Source of the DNA: Planctomycetota bacterium
GTDB taxonomy: Bacteria; Planctomycetota; UBA8108; UBA1146; JAJFFE01
Assembly (NCBI GenBank): GCA_020425835.1
Contig: JAGQRC010000078.1
Location: 1-9,733, forward strand
Length of the DNA stretch: 9,733 nt
Direction of reading: 5' to 3'
A program made the translations under genes and the position numbers. Positions 1-7,874 of the stretch are shown here, in pieces. Below the pieces are notes generated by a model that searched no databases, was not told where the DNA came from, and was given only the letters and a program-made list of their open reading frames with translations. Every line of letters starts with the position of its first letter. Positions within the stretch are counted from its first letter, which is position 1.

Positions 1-2029
1 CGGCGAGAACGTGACCTGGAGAGAGCTGACGCCCTTCACCGTCACTGCAGTGGCGATCTCGTCCGACGAGGCGAGGATCGCGATCGGCGGAAGCGACGGA
101 CAGATCCAGGTTCGAGACCTCGGCACTCACGAGCTCCTCCACACGTTCGAGTCGGACGGGTCGGTCGGTCGGCTCTGCTTCGCCGGTGACCACCTGATCG
201 CCGCGTGCGGGTCCGTGGTGCATCTCCTCGCTGTCGACGCCGGCGTCCGCCGGAGAACGCTCGAGGCGCATCGTGCCGAAGTGTGCGGCCTCGCGGTGAG
301 CCCCGACGGCACTCGCTTCGCCAGCTCCTCCCGCGACCGAACCGTCGTCGTCTGGGCGCTCGATGGGACGCTCCTGCGGACGGAACGGGGCCATCGCCAC
401 TCGGTGCGCGCGCTCCAGTTCTCTCCCGACGGCCGCCGATTGCTCTCGTTGTCGAGCGACGGCGTGCTCAAGACGTGGCGCGGTGGCTCGGACCTTCTGC
501 TGGCCCACGCGGTGACGCACAACACGAGTGTCATGGCGATCTCCGCGCTGGAGTCGGACCGTCGGTTCGCGTCGATCGCTCGGGGAGGGCGCCTTCGCTT
601 CTGGGACGAGGACACCCATCGACAGCAGGGCGCGGTCGACGCCTATGCGTTGTGGGCGACGTGCATGACGTGGAGCGAGCCCGCGAGCCGGTTGGTCATC
701 GGATCGGTCTACTCCCCGCTGGCGGTGATCGATCCCGCCTCGCCCCGCGTCGTGGAGCATCTCGAGAGCGACGGGGAAATCACCGACGTCGCGGCTCACC
801 CGGACCTTCCGCTCGTCGCCGCGGTCTCGCGGAAGAGCCGGGAGGTGTCGCTGTGGAATCTCTCCACCGGCTCCGTTCAACAGAGCATCCCGCAGGCGGC
901 AGCGCGCTGCGTCGAGTTCTCTCCGGATGGGGAGTGTCTCGCGATCGGTGGCCGCGGCTTCGTCGGACTGTGGCCCGTCGGCGCCACCGAGCCCCTCTGG
1001 ATGGACGCGATCGAGGACTTCGGTGAGGCGACCCAGGTCGCGTTCAGCCCCGATGGTCGGACCATCGTCTTCGGGAACGATGACCGGCTCGCGCGCTCGT
1101 GGCGCGTCTCCGACGGTCGGCGACTGTCATCGTTCGAGGGGCACGAGGGCCGAATCCACGCCATCGACTTCGTGCGCGATTCGACCCGGGTCGTGACCGG
1201 TTCCGAGGATGGCACCGTGCGACTGTGGGAGGCCGACAGCGGCCGACTGTTGCTGAGCGCCCGCGAGTTCCCGAGCCCGGTGCGGGCCGTGCGCTACAGC
1301 TCTTCGTCCGACACGATCATCGTCGGCTGCGACGACGGCAGCGTTCACACCATCGACGCCTCACCGCCCACCCTCGACCGAGAGATCGACGGAGACCGAC
1401 TCGCGGTGGAGTTGCGTCGACACGAGATCGCCACTCGGTACCTGGCCGAGTACGGAACACTCGCCGACGCGGTGGCCGCGATCGAACGCGAGCCTGGTAT
1501 CGACAGTGCGGAGCGAGAGGGATGGATCGCCACTGCCGAGCTCCTCGGGGAGAACTGGGCTCAGCAGAGAGCGTTGTGCTGGGCGATCCTGCAGGATCCG
1601 GAGCCGACCGCCGAGCAACGATCGAGAGCGTTGGTCTGTGGGGATGCCCTCGCTCGGGTCTCACCGAGTCTCGAGGAGTTCCGGTTGGTTCGCGGCATCG
1701 CGCAGTATCGGTTCGGATCTCTCGACGATGCCCGGGCGGACCTCGAGGCGGCGGCGGCGTTCGCCCGTGGCAAGCCCCGCGGCCCGATCACCGGGATGTC
1801 GCGTCTGATGGAAGCCGTCGTGAACGAGGACCGCCAGGCCGTGCTCGAAGAGCTGCGTTGGTTCCGGGAGAACCCGATGGCCCTCGAGGACCCCCGAGCC
1901 GCGATGGTTCGCGCCGCCCGTCGGTCGGCCGAAGCGTTCCTCTCGCGGGACACTCCGGAGACCGTCGATCCGGAGCCCGCCCCGGAGTCGCCGGGCGATG
2001 CCGACCCCGCAACCCGCGCCGGTCGTTGA
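1..2029 (+). CDS. WD40-repeat protein, C-terminal part of a probable Ser/Thr kinase-WD40 protein (5' end outside window)
   Basis: The reading frame is open to the left edge, so the GTG at base 11 is an internal valine and not a start; 675 codons are visible. The first ~440 residues are WD40 blades, with repeated 'SPDG' strand motifs and blade ends such as 'DRTVVVW' and 'DGTVRLW'. After 'ASPPTLDREI' comes a ~200-residue helical, TPR-like region ('YRFGSLDDARADLEAA'), then a short Pro/Asp/Glu-rich tail. It is collinear with the C-terminal half of the downstream gene, sharing 'GTLLRTERGH', 'WRGGSDL', 'MTWSEPA/LAWSEPA' and 'CVEFSPDG'. By that alignment about 600 residues, including a kinase domain and membrane helix, should lie upstream; this is inferred, not seen. 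Its likely role is a propeller-type binding or sensing module. A stand-alone WD40 protein remains possible. Confidence 0.85.
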   Translation, partial: GENVTWRELTPFTVTAVAISSDEARIAIGGSDGQIQVRDLGTHELLHTFESDGSVGRLCFAGDHLIAACGSVVHLLAVDAGVRRRTLEAHRAEVCGLAVSPDGTRFASSSRDRTVVVWALDGTLLRTERGHRHSVRALQFSPDGRRLLSLSSDGVLKTWRGGSDLLLAHAVTHNTSVMAISALESDRRFASIARGGRLRFWDEDTHRQQGAVDAYALWATCMTWSEPASRLVIGSVYSPLAVIDPASPRVVEHLESDGEITDVAAHPDLPLVAAVSRKSREVSLWNLSTGSVQQSIPQAAARCVEFSPDGECLAIGGRGFVGLWPVGATEPLWMDAIEDFGEATQVAFSPDGRTIVFGNDDRLARSWRVSDGRRLSSFEGHEGRIHAIDFVRDSTRVVTGSEDGTVRLWEADSGRLLLSAREFPSPVRAVRYSSSSDTIIVGCDDGSVHTIDASPPTLDREIDGDRLAVELRRHEIATRYLAEYGTLADAVAAIEREPGIDSAEREGWIATAELLGENWAQQRALCWAILQDPEPTAEQRSRALVCGDALARVSPSLEEFRLVRGIAQYRFGSLDDARADLEAAAAFARGKPRGPITGMSRLMEAVVNEDRQAVLEELRWFRENPMALEDPRAAMVRAARRSAEAFLSRDTPETVDPEPAPESPGDADPATRAGR

Positions 2030-2059
2030 ACGGTGACCGTCGTTCGAGTCTCGACCGAT

Positions 2060-2140
2060 GGCAGCCCGTCGAGGAGACTCGTTCCGCCCGAGAGCCGAGC
2101 TTCCGGCGGCCGGCACATCCGGCGAAACTCGACGTATCCC
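2060..2140 (+). repeat. Dispersed 81-bp intergenic repeat, copy A (single, diverged unit)
   Basis: This unit starts 31 bp after the stop of the upstream WD40 gene and ends 22 bp before the kinase start. It aligns over its full length with copies at 5845-5925 and 8726-8806. Shared blocks are 'CTCrTTCC', 'CCGAGAGCC', 'GAGCTTCC' and 'GGCGAAACTCGA'. It needs one inserted base in the first 25 bp and one deleted base near the middle. It is the most diverged of the three copies, and no inverted partner follows it. Confidence 0.7.
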
Positions 2141-2154
2141 AGGAGCGAGATCGC

Positions 2155-2159
2155 GGAGG
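2155..2159 (+). promoter_or_regulatory. Ribosome binding site of the kinase gene
   Basis: A GGAGG lies three bases upstream of the ATG at 2163. The spacing is short but it is the only strong Shine-Dalgarno match here. It supports this start over the in-frame ATG at 2058, whose extra 35 codons are read from repeat copy A. Confidence 0.6.
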
Positions 2160-2162
2160 ACC

Positions 2163-5100
2163 ATGTCATCGGATGATGATTCCAAGAGTGCGTGGCTCGA
2201 CCAACTCGCGCGGCGCCTGCGGCAGCAGTACGGCCTCTCCTTCGATGCGTCGCACGGGCAGGAGGCTCGTCCCGCCTTCGAGCGGCGCGCGAAGCGTCCG
2301 CTGCGCGTCGAGCAGGAGATCGGCAGAGGAGGGATGGGCACGATCCTCGAAGTGTGGGATGACGAGCTCGGCCGATCCCTCGCGCTGAAGACGCTGCGAC
2401 CCGAGCACGCGGCGTCCACGAGCCGCCTCGTCGAGGAGGCGCAGATCCTGAGCCAGCTCGACCACCCCGGTGTCGTGCCGATCCACGAGTTCAGCAGCGC
2501 CGGTCCCGACTCCTACTTCACGATGCGGAGGATTCGGGGTCGCGACCTTGCGGCGATCCTCCCGTTGATCCGCGCCGGCGAGGATGGTTGGTCGCTGACT
2601 CGCGGTCTCGGTGTGATCATCGCCGTGTGCGACACCATGGACTACGCGCACTCCCGAGGTGTCGTCCATCGCGACCTCAAACCGGCGAACGTGATGATCG
2701 GCGAGTTCGGAGAGGTCTATGTCGTCGACTGGGGGCTCGCGAAGGTCCTCGACGGGAATGGTGCGGACTCCGAGAGTCCCACCGTCGTCACGGAGCGAGC
2801 GGACCTGGCTCGATCCGGCTCGAGCTCTCCATTCCTGACGCACGACGGCGATCTGATCGGGACGATCTGCTTCATGTCGCCGGAGCAAGCGGCGGGTCGG
2901 CTCGAGGATCTCGGCCCTCGCACCGACATCTACGCCGTGGGCACGATGCTCTACGGGCTGCTGACCGGCGGTGCGCCCTACGAGCGGGAGGTCACGTCAC
3001 TGGATCGCCAGGCGCTCTTGGACCGACTCCGGGATGGACCGCCCGAGTCCGTGGAGCGCATCGACCCGCGGGCGCCGAGCGAGCTGATCGCGATCTGCGA
3101 GAAGGCGATGGCCCGCGCGCCCGAACAACGCTACGAGAGCATGCGGATGCTCGCCGACGATCTGCGCGCGTACCTCGACGGACGTGTGGTCCGGGCGCAT
3201 CGGACCGGAGCGTGGGCCGAGCTGCGGAAGTGGGTGTCGCGCAACCGGATCGCCGCGGCATCGTTGTCGGTGCTCCTCGGTGTCGCCACGATCGGCTCCC
3301 TCGCCTTTGCCCGGGTCCAGGCGCGAGCACGCGTCGATCTCCTCCACGAGAACTACGTCGCCAACGTGCGAGCCGCGAGCTCCGCGCGGGAAGCGGACGA
3401 GGTGGCCTCCGCTCGACAGTTGCTCGAGTCCTGCGACCCCCAATTCCGAGGATTCGAGTACGACTACCTGTGGAACGAGTGCGACACGAGCCTGGCCTCG
3501 ATTCCGACTCGGATGAAACGTGCGATGGATGTGGCCTGGTTGCGCGACGGTGAGCGTGTGGTCGTTGCGGGTGGCGGCGGAGCGAGCCAGATCCGTGTCG
3601 TCCACTCGGTGACGGGCGTCGAGTCGGCACACTTCCGACCCGAAGGCGTGGTCGAGGTCCAGCGGATCGCAATTCACCCCGCCGACGGGACGATCTACTT
3701 CGCCGCGACGACGAAGGGCGGGCACGGAGCGATCCAGAAGTGGAACCCGGAGACGGGCGACCACGAGGTGATCGCCACCGTTCCCGAGCGAGTCTACGAC
3801 ATCCACATCGGCGAGAGCGGCGTCGTCGCCGCCACGCTCGGCCGCAAGATCATCCTGATCTCCGGACCCGACAGTCCGCTCAAGACCGTGTACACACGGG
3901 CCACCGCCACGGCGGTCGCGGTCTCTGCCGACGGGAGTCGAGTTGCGATCGGAAACTGCTACGGACTCATTCTCGTGAGGGATGTCGCGACGCACGAACT
4001 CCTGATGGCCTACCAGGAGACGTCGAGCGCGTTCGTCTTTCGGCTTCGGTTCGCCGAGAACCGACTCATCGCGAGCTGCCAGTCCTCGATCCACATTCTG
4101 GACGTCGCGTCGGGTGCGTTGGAGCGGACGCTGTTCGCGCATCGCGATCAGGTCTACGGCCTCGCGATCAGTCCGGAGGGCACGCGACTGGCGAGTTGTT
4201 CACTCGACAAGACGGTCCGGTTGTGGGACCTCGAGCGGGGCACCCTCCTCCGAACCGAGCGGGGTCACGATGGGGGCGTACGGGGCGTCGCCTTCACTCC
4301 CGACGGACGGCAGATCGTCTCATCGTCGAGCGATGGGACGGTCCGACTCTGGCGAGGAGGGTCCGACCTGATCCTCGCGCAGGAGTTGGTGCACGCCTCT
4401 TCGGTGATCGCCATCACCTCGGACCGATCGGGTCGCCTGGTCGCCACCGCCGACCGCGCGGGCCGGGTTCGCGTCATCGATGCGCGATCCCGGCGGCTGA
4501 TCCGGGAGCGGATCTACCACGGTGGAAAGGTCAACGATCTGGCGTGGAGCGAACCCGCCGGCCGACTCGTGACCGGAGCCGCCGACCATCGCGTCGCCAT
4601 CTTCGATCCCTTTTCCGATGGCCCCGCGGAGTTCCTCGGCGAGCACCCCACTGCGGTCCTGGGCGTGTCGGCTCATCCTCATCTCCCGTTGGCCGCTTCG
4701 GTCTCGGGGACCCAGAACGGTGAAGTCGGGATCTGGGACCTGTCATCGAAGACCCGGACTCAGACGATTCCCTTCCCGCTGGCACTCTGCGTCGAGTTCT
4801 CGCCGGATGGTCGTACCCTCGCCATCGGCGGGGGGAACGCGGTCGCGTTGTGGCAGCTCGATGAGAGCCGAGAGCTCTGGAACGAGTCCGACGGAATGGG
4901 CGCGGCCTATCGAGTTTCCTACAGCCCGGATGGTCGAACCGTCGCCTTCAACGGTCGGGAGCGCCTGGTGCGGACTCGGGACGTGGCGAGCGGGCGAATC
5001 CTCGCGGAGTTCCAGGGGCACGAGGTCCGGGTCGTCGGTGTCGACCACGTTCGCGACGGGAGTCGGCTGGTGACCGGATCGGACGATCGCACGCTTCGCT

Positions 5101-5840
5101 TCTGGGACTCCGGTCTCGGCAAGCTCCTGATGGTGTACCGTGAGTTCGGCGGTGGCATCGAGACGGTGCACTACAACACGGCGACCGACGAGGTCATCGT
5201 GGGCGGGGACGACGGGCGCCTGAGCTTTCTGAGCGCATCGCCTCCCAGTGTGGAGCGCGAGATTCCGTCCGATGAGCTGCGAGCCCAGGTGACCGCGCAC
5301 CGAGAGGCGAGACGACTGCTCGGCGAGCACGGGACGATTCGCGACGTTCTGGCCGCCCTGGACTCTGGCCGTGCGGCGATCGAGGCCGACCCGGAGTTGG
5401 TGCGAGAGCGCCTCGAGCTCCTCGGCGAAGACCCGGAGTGGCGCCTGGAGTGCGCTTGGGACATCCTCGCTGATCCCGATGCGACCCCCGAAGATCTCGA
5501 GCGGGCGTCGAGGTTCGGGAACGACCTGGTCGAGCTCTCACCGGACAACTGGAAGTATCGATTCGTGCGAGGGGCAGTCCATCTCTACTCGGGCCGATCG
5601 AGCGAGGCGAGGATCGATCTCGACATCGCCGGCGACATCGCCCGCCAGAGGGATGAAGGTGTGCCCACCGCACTGGCCGCGTATCTCCTACAGATGGTCG
5701 TGCGCGGGGAGTACGTCGGCGCGCTCCGGATGCGCGTGGAGCTCGTGCGGCGACCCGTCCATCCCGCCTCCGGTGAAGTGCCGATCATCCGAGCGACGAC
5801 CCGCCTGGCCGACGAGTTCCTGATGGGGAGGCGTCGCTGA
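2163..5840 (+). CDS. Membrane-anchored Ser/Thr protein kinase with C-terminal WD40 propeller and TPR-like tail
   Basis: A 1225-aa Hanks-type kinase predicted to phosphorylate Ser/Thr. The kinase domain (~residues 48-340) is complete: Gly loop GRGGMG (54-59), catalytic Lys76 in 'LALKTL', helix-C Glu92, HRDLKPAN (169-176, base Asp171), metal-binding DWG (189-191, in place of DFG), the 'GTICFMSPEQA' P+1 segment and 'DIYAVGTMLYGLLTG'. A basic stretch (RKWVSRNR) precedes one membrane helix (~363-383), so the kinase should be cytoplasmic and the rest outside. A juxtamembrane segment with 'NYVANVRAA' and 'FRGFEYDYLW' is typical of planctomycete kinase-WD40 proteins. WD40 blades follow to ~1020, clearest near 666, 707, 879, 919 and 962. 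A helical TPR-like tail (~1030-1225) ends the protein. It is paralogous to the upstream gene. The ligand and substrates are unknown. Confidence 0.93.
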   Translation: MSSDDDSKSAWLDQLARRLRQQYGLSFDASHGQEARPAFERRAKRPLRVEQEIGRGGMGTILEVWDDELGRSLALKTLRPEHAASTSRLVEEAQILSQLDHPGVVPIHEFSSAGPDSYFTMRRIRGRDLAAILPLIRAGEDGWSLTRGLGVIIAVCDTMDYAHSRGVVHRDLKPANVMIGEFGEVYVVDWGLAKVLDGNGADSESPTVVTERADLARSGSSSPFLTHDGDLIGTICFMSPEQAAGRLEDLGPRTDIYAVGTMLYGLLTGGAPYEREVTSLDRQALLDRLRDGPPESVERIDPRAPSELIAICEKAMARAPEQRYESMRMLADDLRAYLDGRVVRAHRTGAWAELRKWVSRNRIAAASLSVLLGVATIGSLAFARVQARARVDLLHENYVANVRAASSAREADEVASARQLLESCDPQFRGFEYDYLWNECDTSLASIPTRMKRAMDVAWLRDGERVVVAGGGGASQIRVVHSVTGVESAHFRPEGVVEVQRIAIHPADGTIYFAATTKGGHGAIQKWNPETGDHEVIATVPERVYDIHIGESGVVAATLGRKIILISGPDSPLKTVYTRATATAVAVSADGSRVAIGNCYGLILVRDVATHELLMAYQETSSAFVFRLRFAENRLIASCQSSIHILDVASGALERTLFAHRDQVYGLAISPEGTRLASCSLDKTVRLWDLERGTLLRTERGHDGGVRGVAFTPDGRQIVSSSSDGTVRLWRGGSDLILAQELVHASSVIAITSDRSGRLVATADRAGRVRVIDARSRRLIRERIYHGGKVNDLAWSEPAGRLVTGAADHRVAIFDPFSDGPAEFLGEHPTAVLGVSAHPHLPLAASVSGTQNGEVGIWDLSSKTRTQTIPFPLALCVEFSPDGRTLAIGGGNAVALWQLDESRELWNESDGMGAAYRVSYSPDGRTVAFNGRERLVRTRDVASGRILAEFQGHEVRVVGVDHVRDGSRLVTGSDDRTLRFWDSGLGKLLMVYREFGGGIETVHYNTATDEVIVGGDDGRLSFLSASPPSVEREIPSDELRAQVTAHREARRLLGEHGTIRDVLAALDSGRAAIEADPELVRERLELLGEDPEWRLECAWDILADPDATPEDLERASRFGNDLVELSPDNWKYRFVRGAVHLYSGRSSEARIDLDIAGDIARQRDEGVPTALAAYLLQMVVRGEYVGALRMRVELVRRPVHPASGEVPIIRATTRLADEFLMGRRR

Positions 5841-5844
5841 GTCT

Positions 5845-6007
5845 AGCAGTCCGTTGAGAAACTCATTCCGGCCGAGAGCCCGAGCTTCCTGCGCCCAGCA
5901 CGCCCGTCGAAACTCGAAGTATGAGTCATTACGACTGCGTTTCGCCGGAAGCACTGGCCTTGAAATCTCGGACTCTCGCCTCGTAAGCAGTTTCTCAACG
6001 GACTGCT
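5845..6007. repeat. 163-bp palindromic foldback element (MITE/BIME-like), copy B plus inverted partner
   Basis: The element begins four bases after the kinase stop codon. Its ends are a perfect 19-bp inverted repeat: AGCAGTCCGTTGAGAAACT at 5845-5863 and its reverse complement at 5989-6007. Pairing continues inward with mismatches and small indels. CCGAGAGCCCGAG (5872-5884) faces CTCGGACTCTCG (5967-5978), CGAAAC (5908-5913) faces GTTTCG (5939-5944), and ATGA faces TCAT at the centre (5921-5929). Each half is one ~81-bp unit of the dispersed family; the left half matches the copies at 2060 and 8726. There is no coding capacity and no obvious target-site duplication. It could be a non-autonomous mobile element, or, if transcribed, a long hairpin affecting kinase mRNA 3' end formation or stability. 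Mobility is inferred. Confidence 0.82.
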
Positions 6008-6025
6008 CGGTGCGAGCGGCGGGCT

Positions 6026-6068
6026 GTTCCGGGAATCCGTGCATGCGACGCCGACGCATGGCCGGAAC
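6026..6068 (+). other. Imperfect hairpin between foldback element and gene 3
   Basis: GTTCCGG (6026-6032) pairs with CCGGAAC (6062-6068). Inside it, CATGCG (6042-6047) pairs with CGCATG (6055-6060) around a 7-nt loop. The asymmetric internal loop and the GC-rich background make chance occurrence plausible. No function is assigned. Confidence 0.3.
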
Positions 6069-6110
6069 GACTCGAGCGCGGTGCTTCTCGTGGTGAACTC
6101 TCCCGGACGT

Positions 6111-6137
6111 CGAAGCGGGTGGCGCTCCCCCGCTTCG
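6111..6137 (+). other. 9-bp perfect GC-rich hairpin just upstream of gene 3
   Basis: CGAAGCGGG (6111-6119) pairs perfectly with CCCGCTTCG (6129-6137) around a 9-nt loop. It ends nine bases before the GTG at 6147. There is no T-tract after it, so it is not a standard intrinsic terminator. It could be a 5' leader structure of gene 3. Its presence argues against a start for gene 3 upstream of it. Confidence 0.4.
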
Positions 6138-6146
6138 GCGGATAGC

Positions 6147-7793
6147 GTGTTCAGCGAAGAAGACGCTCGAAGGGTGGAAGAGTTGAACGGCACGGCTCTC
6201 GGAATCCTGCTTTCCGTCTCGCTCGGGGTTGCGTCGCCCACGGTGGACGCGCCGCTCCTCTCGGAAGCCTCCGAGGGCAACGTCACGGACGTGTTGCTCG
6301 ATCTCGCGGAGAGCGCGGTGTCCGAGGTCGATGACCAACGTCGGGCCGGGGTTCGTCGTCGGTTCGCACTGTGGCTCGTCGACGAAAGACGGTTCGGACG
6401 GGCTCGCGTGCAGGCGGATGCGCTCTTGGGCGAATCTCCGGCGGACGGCCTCGAAATGTGGACGTTTCTCTTTGCGCGGGGCGCCGTCCCGGCCGGGGAG
6501 GTGGTCGTCCGCATCCCGAGCGGCGAGTCCCTCGCGGCTCTCGACGGAACTGCGGCTCTGGCGATGGCGCGACTGATCGAGGGGGACATCGAAGCGGCGC
6601 TCGCGGCACTTCCGTCGGTGGTCGATCAACCCGAGCGCGAGGCCGCGATCGTCGCCGCCGGCGCGCTCTCCGTCGTCGCCTTCGGTGGGGAGCACGTGGA
6701 GCGACTCGTTCGGTGGGCGTTCCGCAGGAACCCAGAGATCGAGCTTCGTGCGAGAATCGCGTACCGCGTCGCCGCAGCTCACGATCAGCCGGATCGGGCC
6801 CTGTCGATTCTCGAGCAACTTCCCGGTGGAGCGTCGAGGTACCCAGACGTCGTCTGGCAGATCGCGCTCGCCTATCGCCGTCAAGGTCGACTCGATGACG
6901 TGGCACGTCGGATGGCCGACGTGCAAGACGATCGACGGCGCGCGGCGATCGCCCTCTGGCTCGCCGAGTCGTGGTCGGAGCGAGGCGGAAGCGATCGCGC
7001 CCGCCTGGCGTGGGAAGCGGCATGCGCCAGCTTTGCCGAGTTGCCCGAAGCCAGTCGTGCCCCGGGGGTCGAAGCCTTCCTCCGGTCCGGCTCCGCGATG
7101 TGCGGGGAGCGTTGGCCCGACCGTCTTCGCGACCTGCTGGAGAGTGAGATCTTCGCGAGCGACTCCTGGGGACGCGCCGCGGGTTGGGCAAGTCTCGGGA
7201 ACGTCGCGGCGACGCGGGCGGCGGCCGAAGCAGGGGGAAGGGTTGCGGGCAGAGAGGGGATCGACCCCGCACGGATTCGAGAGTGGGCACGCGAGGATCA
7301 GGACCGTGCCTGGTGGGTCGCGTTCTGGCTCTCTCCGGACCGGGCCGCGTTTCCGATCGACGAGTTTCGGTTGCAGGGCCATCGTTGGTTCGCCGAGGCG
7401 ATCGTCGACGCAGACTCCCGCGAGGGTTTCGATCCGAGAATCGTCCGAGCGAGTCGCGACGCCCGTCGAGGCCGGCGCGCCTGCGACCCTCGACAGTTCG
7501 CGGAGTATGTCGCGGCCAAGCTCGCACGGGGGGAGGTCGACGCCGCGCGAAGAGCGACCGAGGTGATGGACCGGTGGTGGCGCGATCTCTTGTGCGCCGT
7601 CGTCCTTTCGCCGAGCTACTCCGAGTGGTTGTCTCATGCCGTCAGGCGCCGCGACATCGGACTCGAACGCTGTGTCGACTACATCCGTGGCGAAGTCGAT
7701 CCCGAAGACCGGATCGAGCGAATCACCGCACTCCTTTCCGAGGCGACTTCGGTCGACGACCCGGAGCTCGGTTCCTGGATCCGCGGGTCGTGA
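6147..7793 (+). CDS. Uncharacterised alpha-helical repeat-like protein
   Basis: I do not recognise this family. From the GTG at 6147 it is 548 aa, rich in Ala, Arg, Glu and Leu. It is almost entirely made of predicted amphipathic helices, with TPR-like spacing in places such as 'YRRQGRLDDVARRMADV' and 'ARLAWEAACASFAEL', so an alpha-solenoid scaffold is a reasonable guess. Near the N-terminus a hydrophobic run ('ALGILLSVSLGVA') could be a weak signal peptide, though few basic residues precede it. No catalytic motif is visible. The start is uncertain. The frame is open from an ATG at 6039, but that stretch reads as non-coding and spans a hairpin. GTG 6147, GTG 6174 and TTG 6183 (after a purine-rich AAGGGTGGAAG) are the alternatives. 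It follows the kinase gene in the same direction, separated by 306 bp holding the foldback element, so co-transcription is doubtful. Confidence 0.7.
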   Translation: MFSEEDARRVEELNGTALGILLSVSLGVASPTVDAPLLSEASEGNVTDVLLDLAESAVSEVDDQRRAGVRRRFALWLVDERRFGRARVQADALLGESPADGLEMWTFLFARGAVPAGEVVVRIPSGESLAALDGTAALAMARLIEGDIEAALAALPSVVDQPEREAAIVAAGALSVVAFGGEHVERLVRWAFRRNPEIELRARIAYRVAAAHDQPDRALSILEQLPGGASRYPDVVWQIALAYRRQGRLDDVARRMADVQDDRRRAAIALWLAESWSERGGSDRARLAWEAACASFAELPEASRAPGVEAFLRSGSAMCGERWPDRLRDLLESEIFASDSWGRAAGWASLGNVAATRAAAEAGGRVAGREGIDPARIREWAREDQDRAWWVAFWLSPDRAAFPIDEFRLQGHRWFAEAIVDADSREGFDPRIVRASRDARRGRRACDPRQFAEYVAAKLARGEVDAARRATEVMDRWWRDLLCAVVLSPSYSEWLSHAVRRRDIGLERCVDYIRGEVDPEDRIERITALLSEATSVDDPELGSWIRGS

Positions 7794-7834
7794 GTGTCGA
7801 TCGTGGAAGTCCGGACGCGGGAAGATCTTCGACC

Positions 7835-7874
7835 GTGCCTGTCACGTCACGGCGTGTCTGTCACGTCACGGCGT
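7835..7874. repeat. 19-bp-period tandem duplication at the 3' end of the minus-strand gene
   Basis: CTGTCACGTCACGGCGT occurs at 7839-7855 and again, identical, at 7858-7874. Including the bases before it, 7835-7855 matches 7854-7874 with one mismatch. The second copy contains the last four codons and the TGA of the minus-strand gene; the first lies just beyond that stop. It looks like a small slippage duplication in the convergent gap. Confidence 0.75.

Noticed and set aside
11..13. GTG as start of the first WD40 gene
   Set aside because: The frame is open to base 1, and the paralogue at 2163 continues several hundred residues upstream of the equivalent position.
2058..2162. 35-residue N-terminal extension of the kinase from ATG 2058
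   Set aside because: It is read almost entirely from repeat copy A, and the only GGAGG sits before ATG 2163.
1099..2388. 429-codon plus-strand frame overlapping the end of gene 1 and the start of the kinase
   Set aside because: It is extremely Arg-rich and out of frame with two clearly coding regions, so it is a shadow.
5841..6010. Target-site duplication flanking the foldback element
   Set aside because: The flanks GTCT (left) and CGGT (right) do not match, so no duplication can be claimed.
6039..6146. Upstream start of gene 3 at ATG 6039
   Set aside because: The codons read as non-coding, and the stretch contains the perfect 9-bp hairpin and part of another hairpin; no good ribosome binding site was seen.
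5688..7637. 649-codon minus-strand open frame opposite gene 3
   Set aside because: It runs antisense to the kinase end, the foldback element and gene 3. Its translation is Arg/Pro/Gly-rich with no domain, as expected for an antisense shadow in GC-rich DNA.
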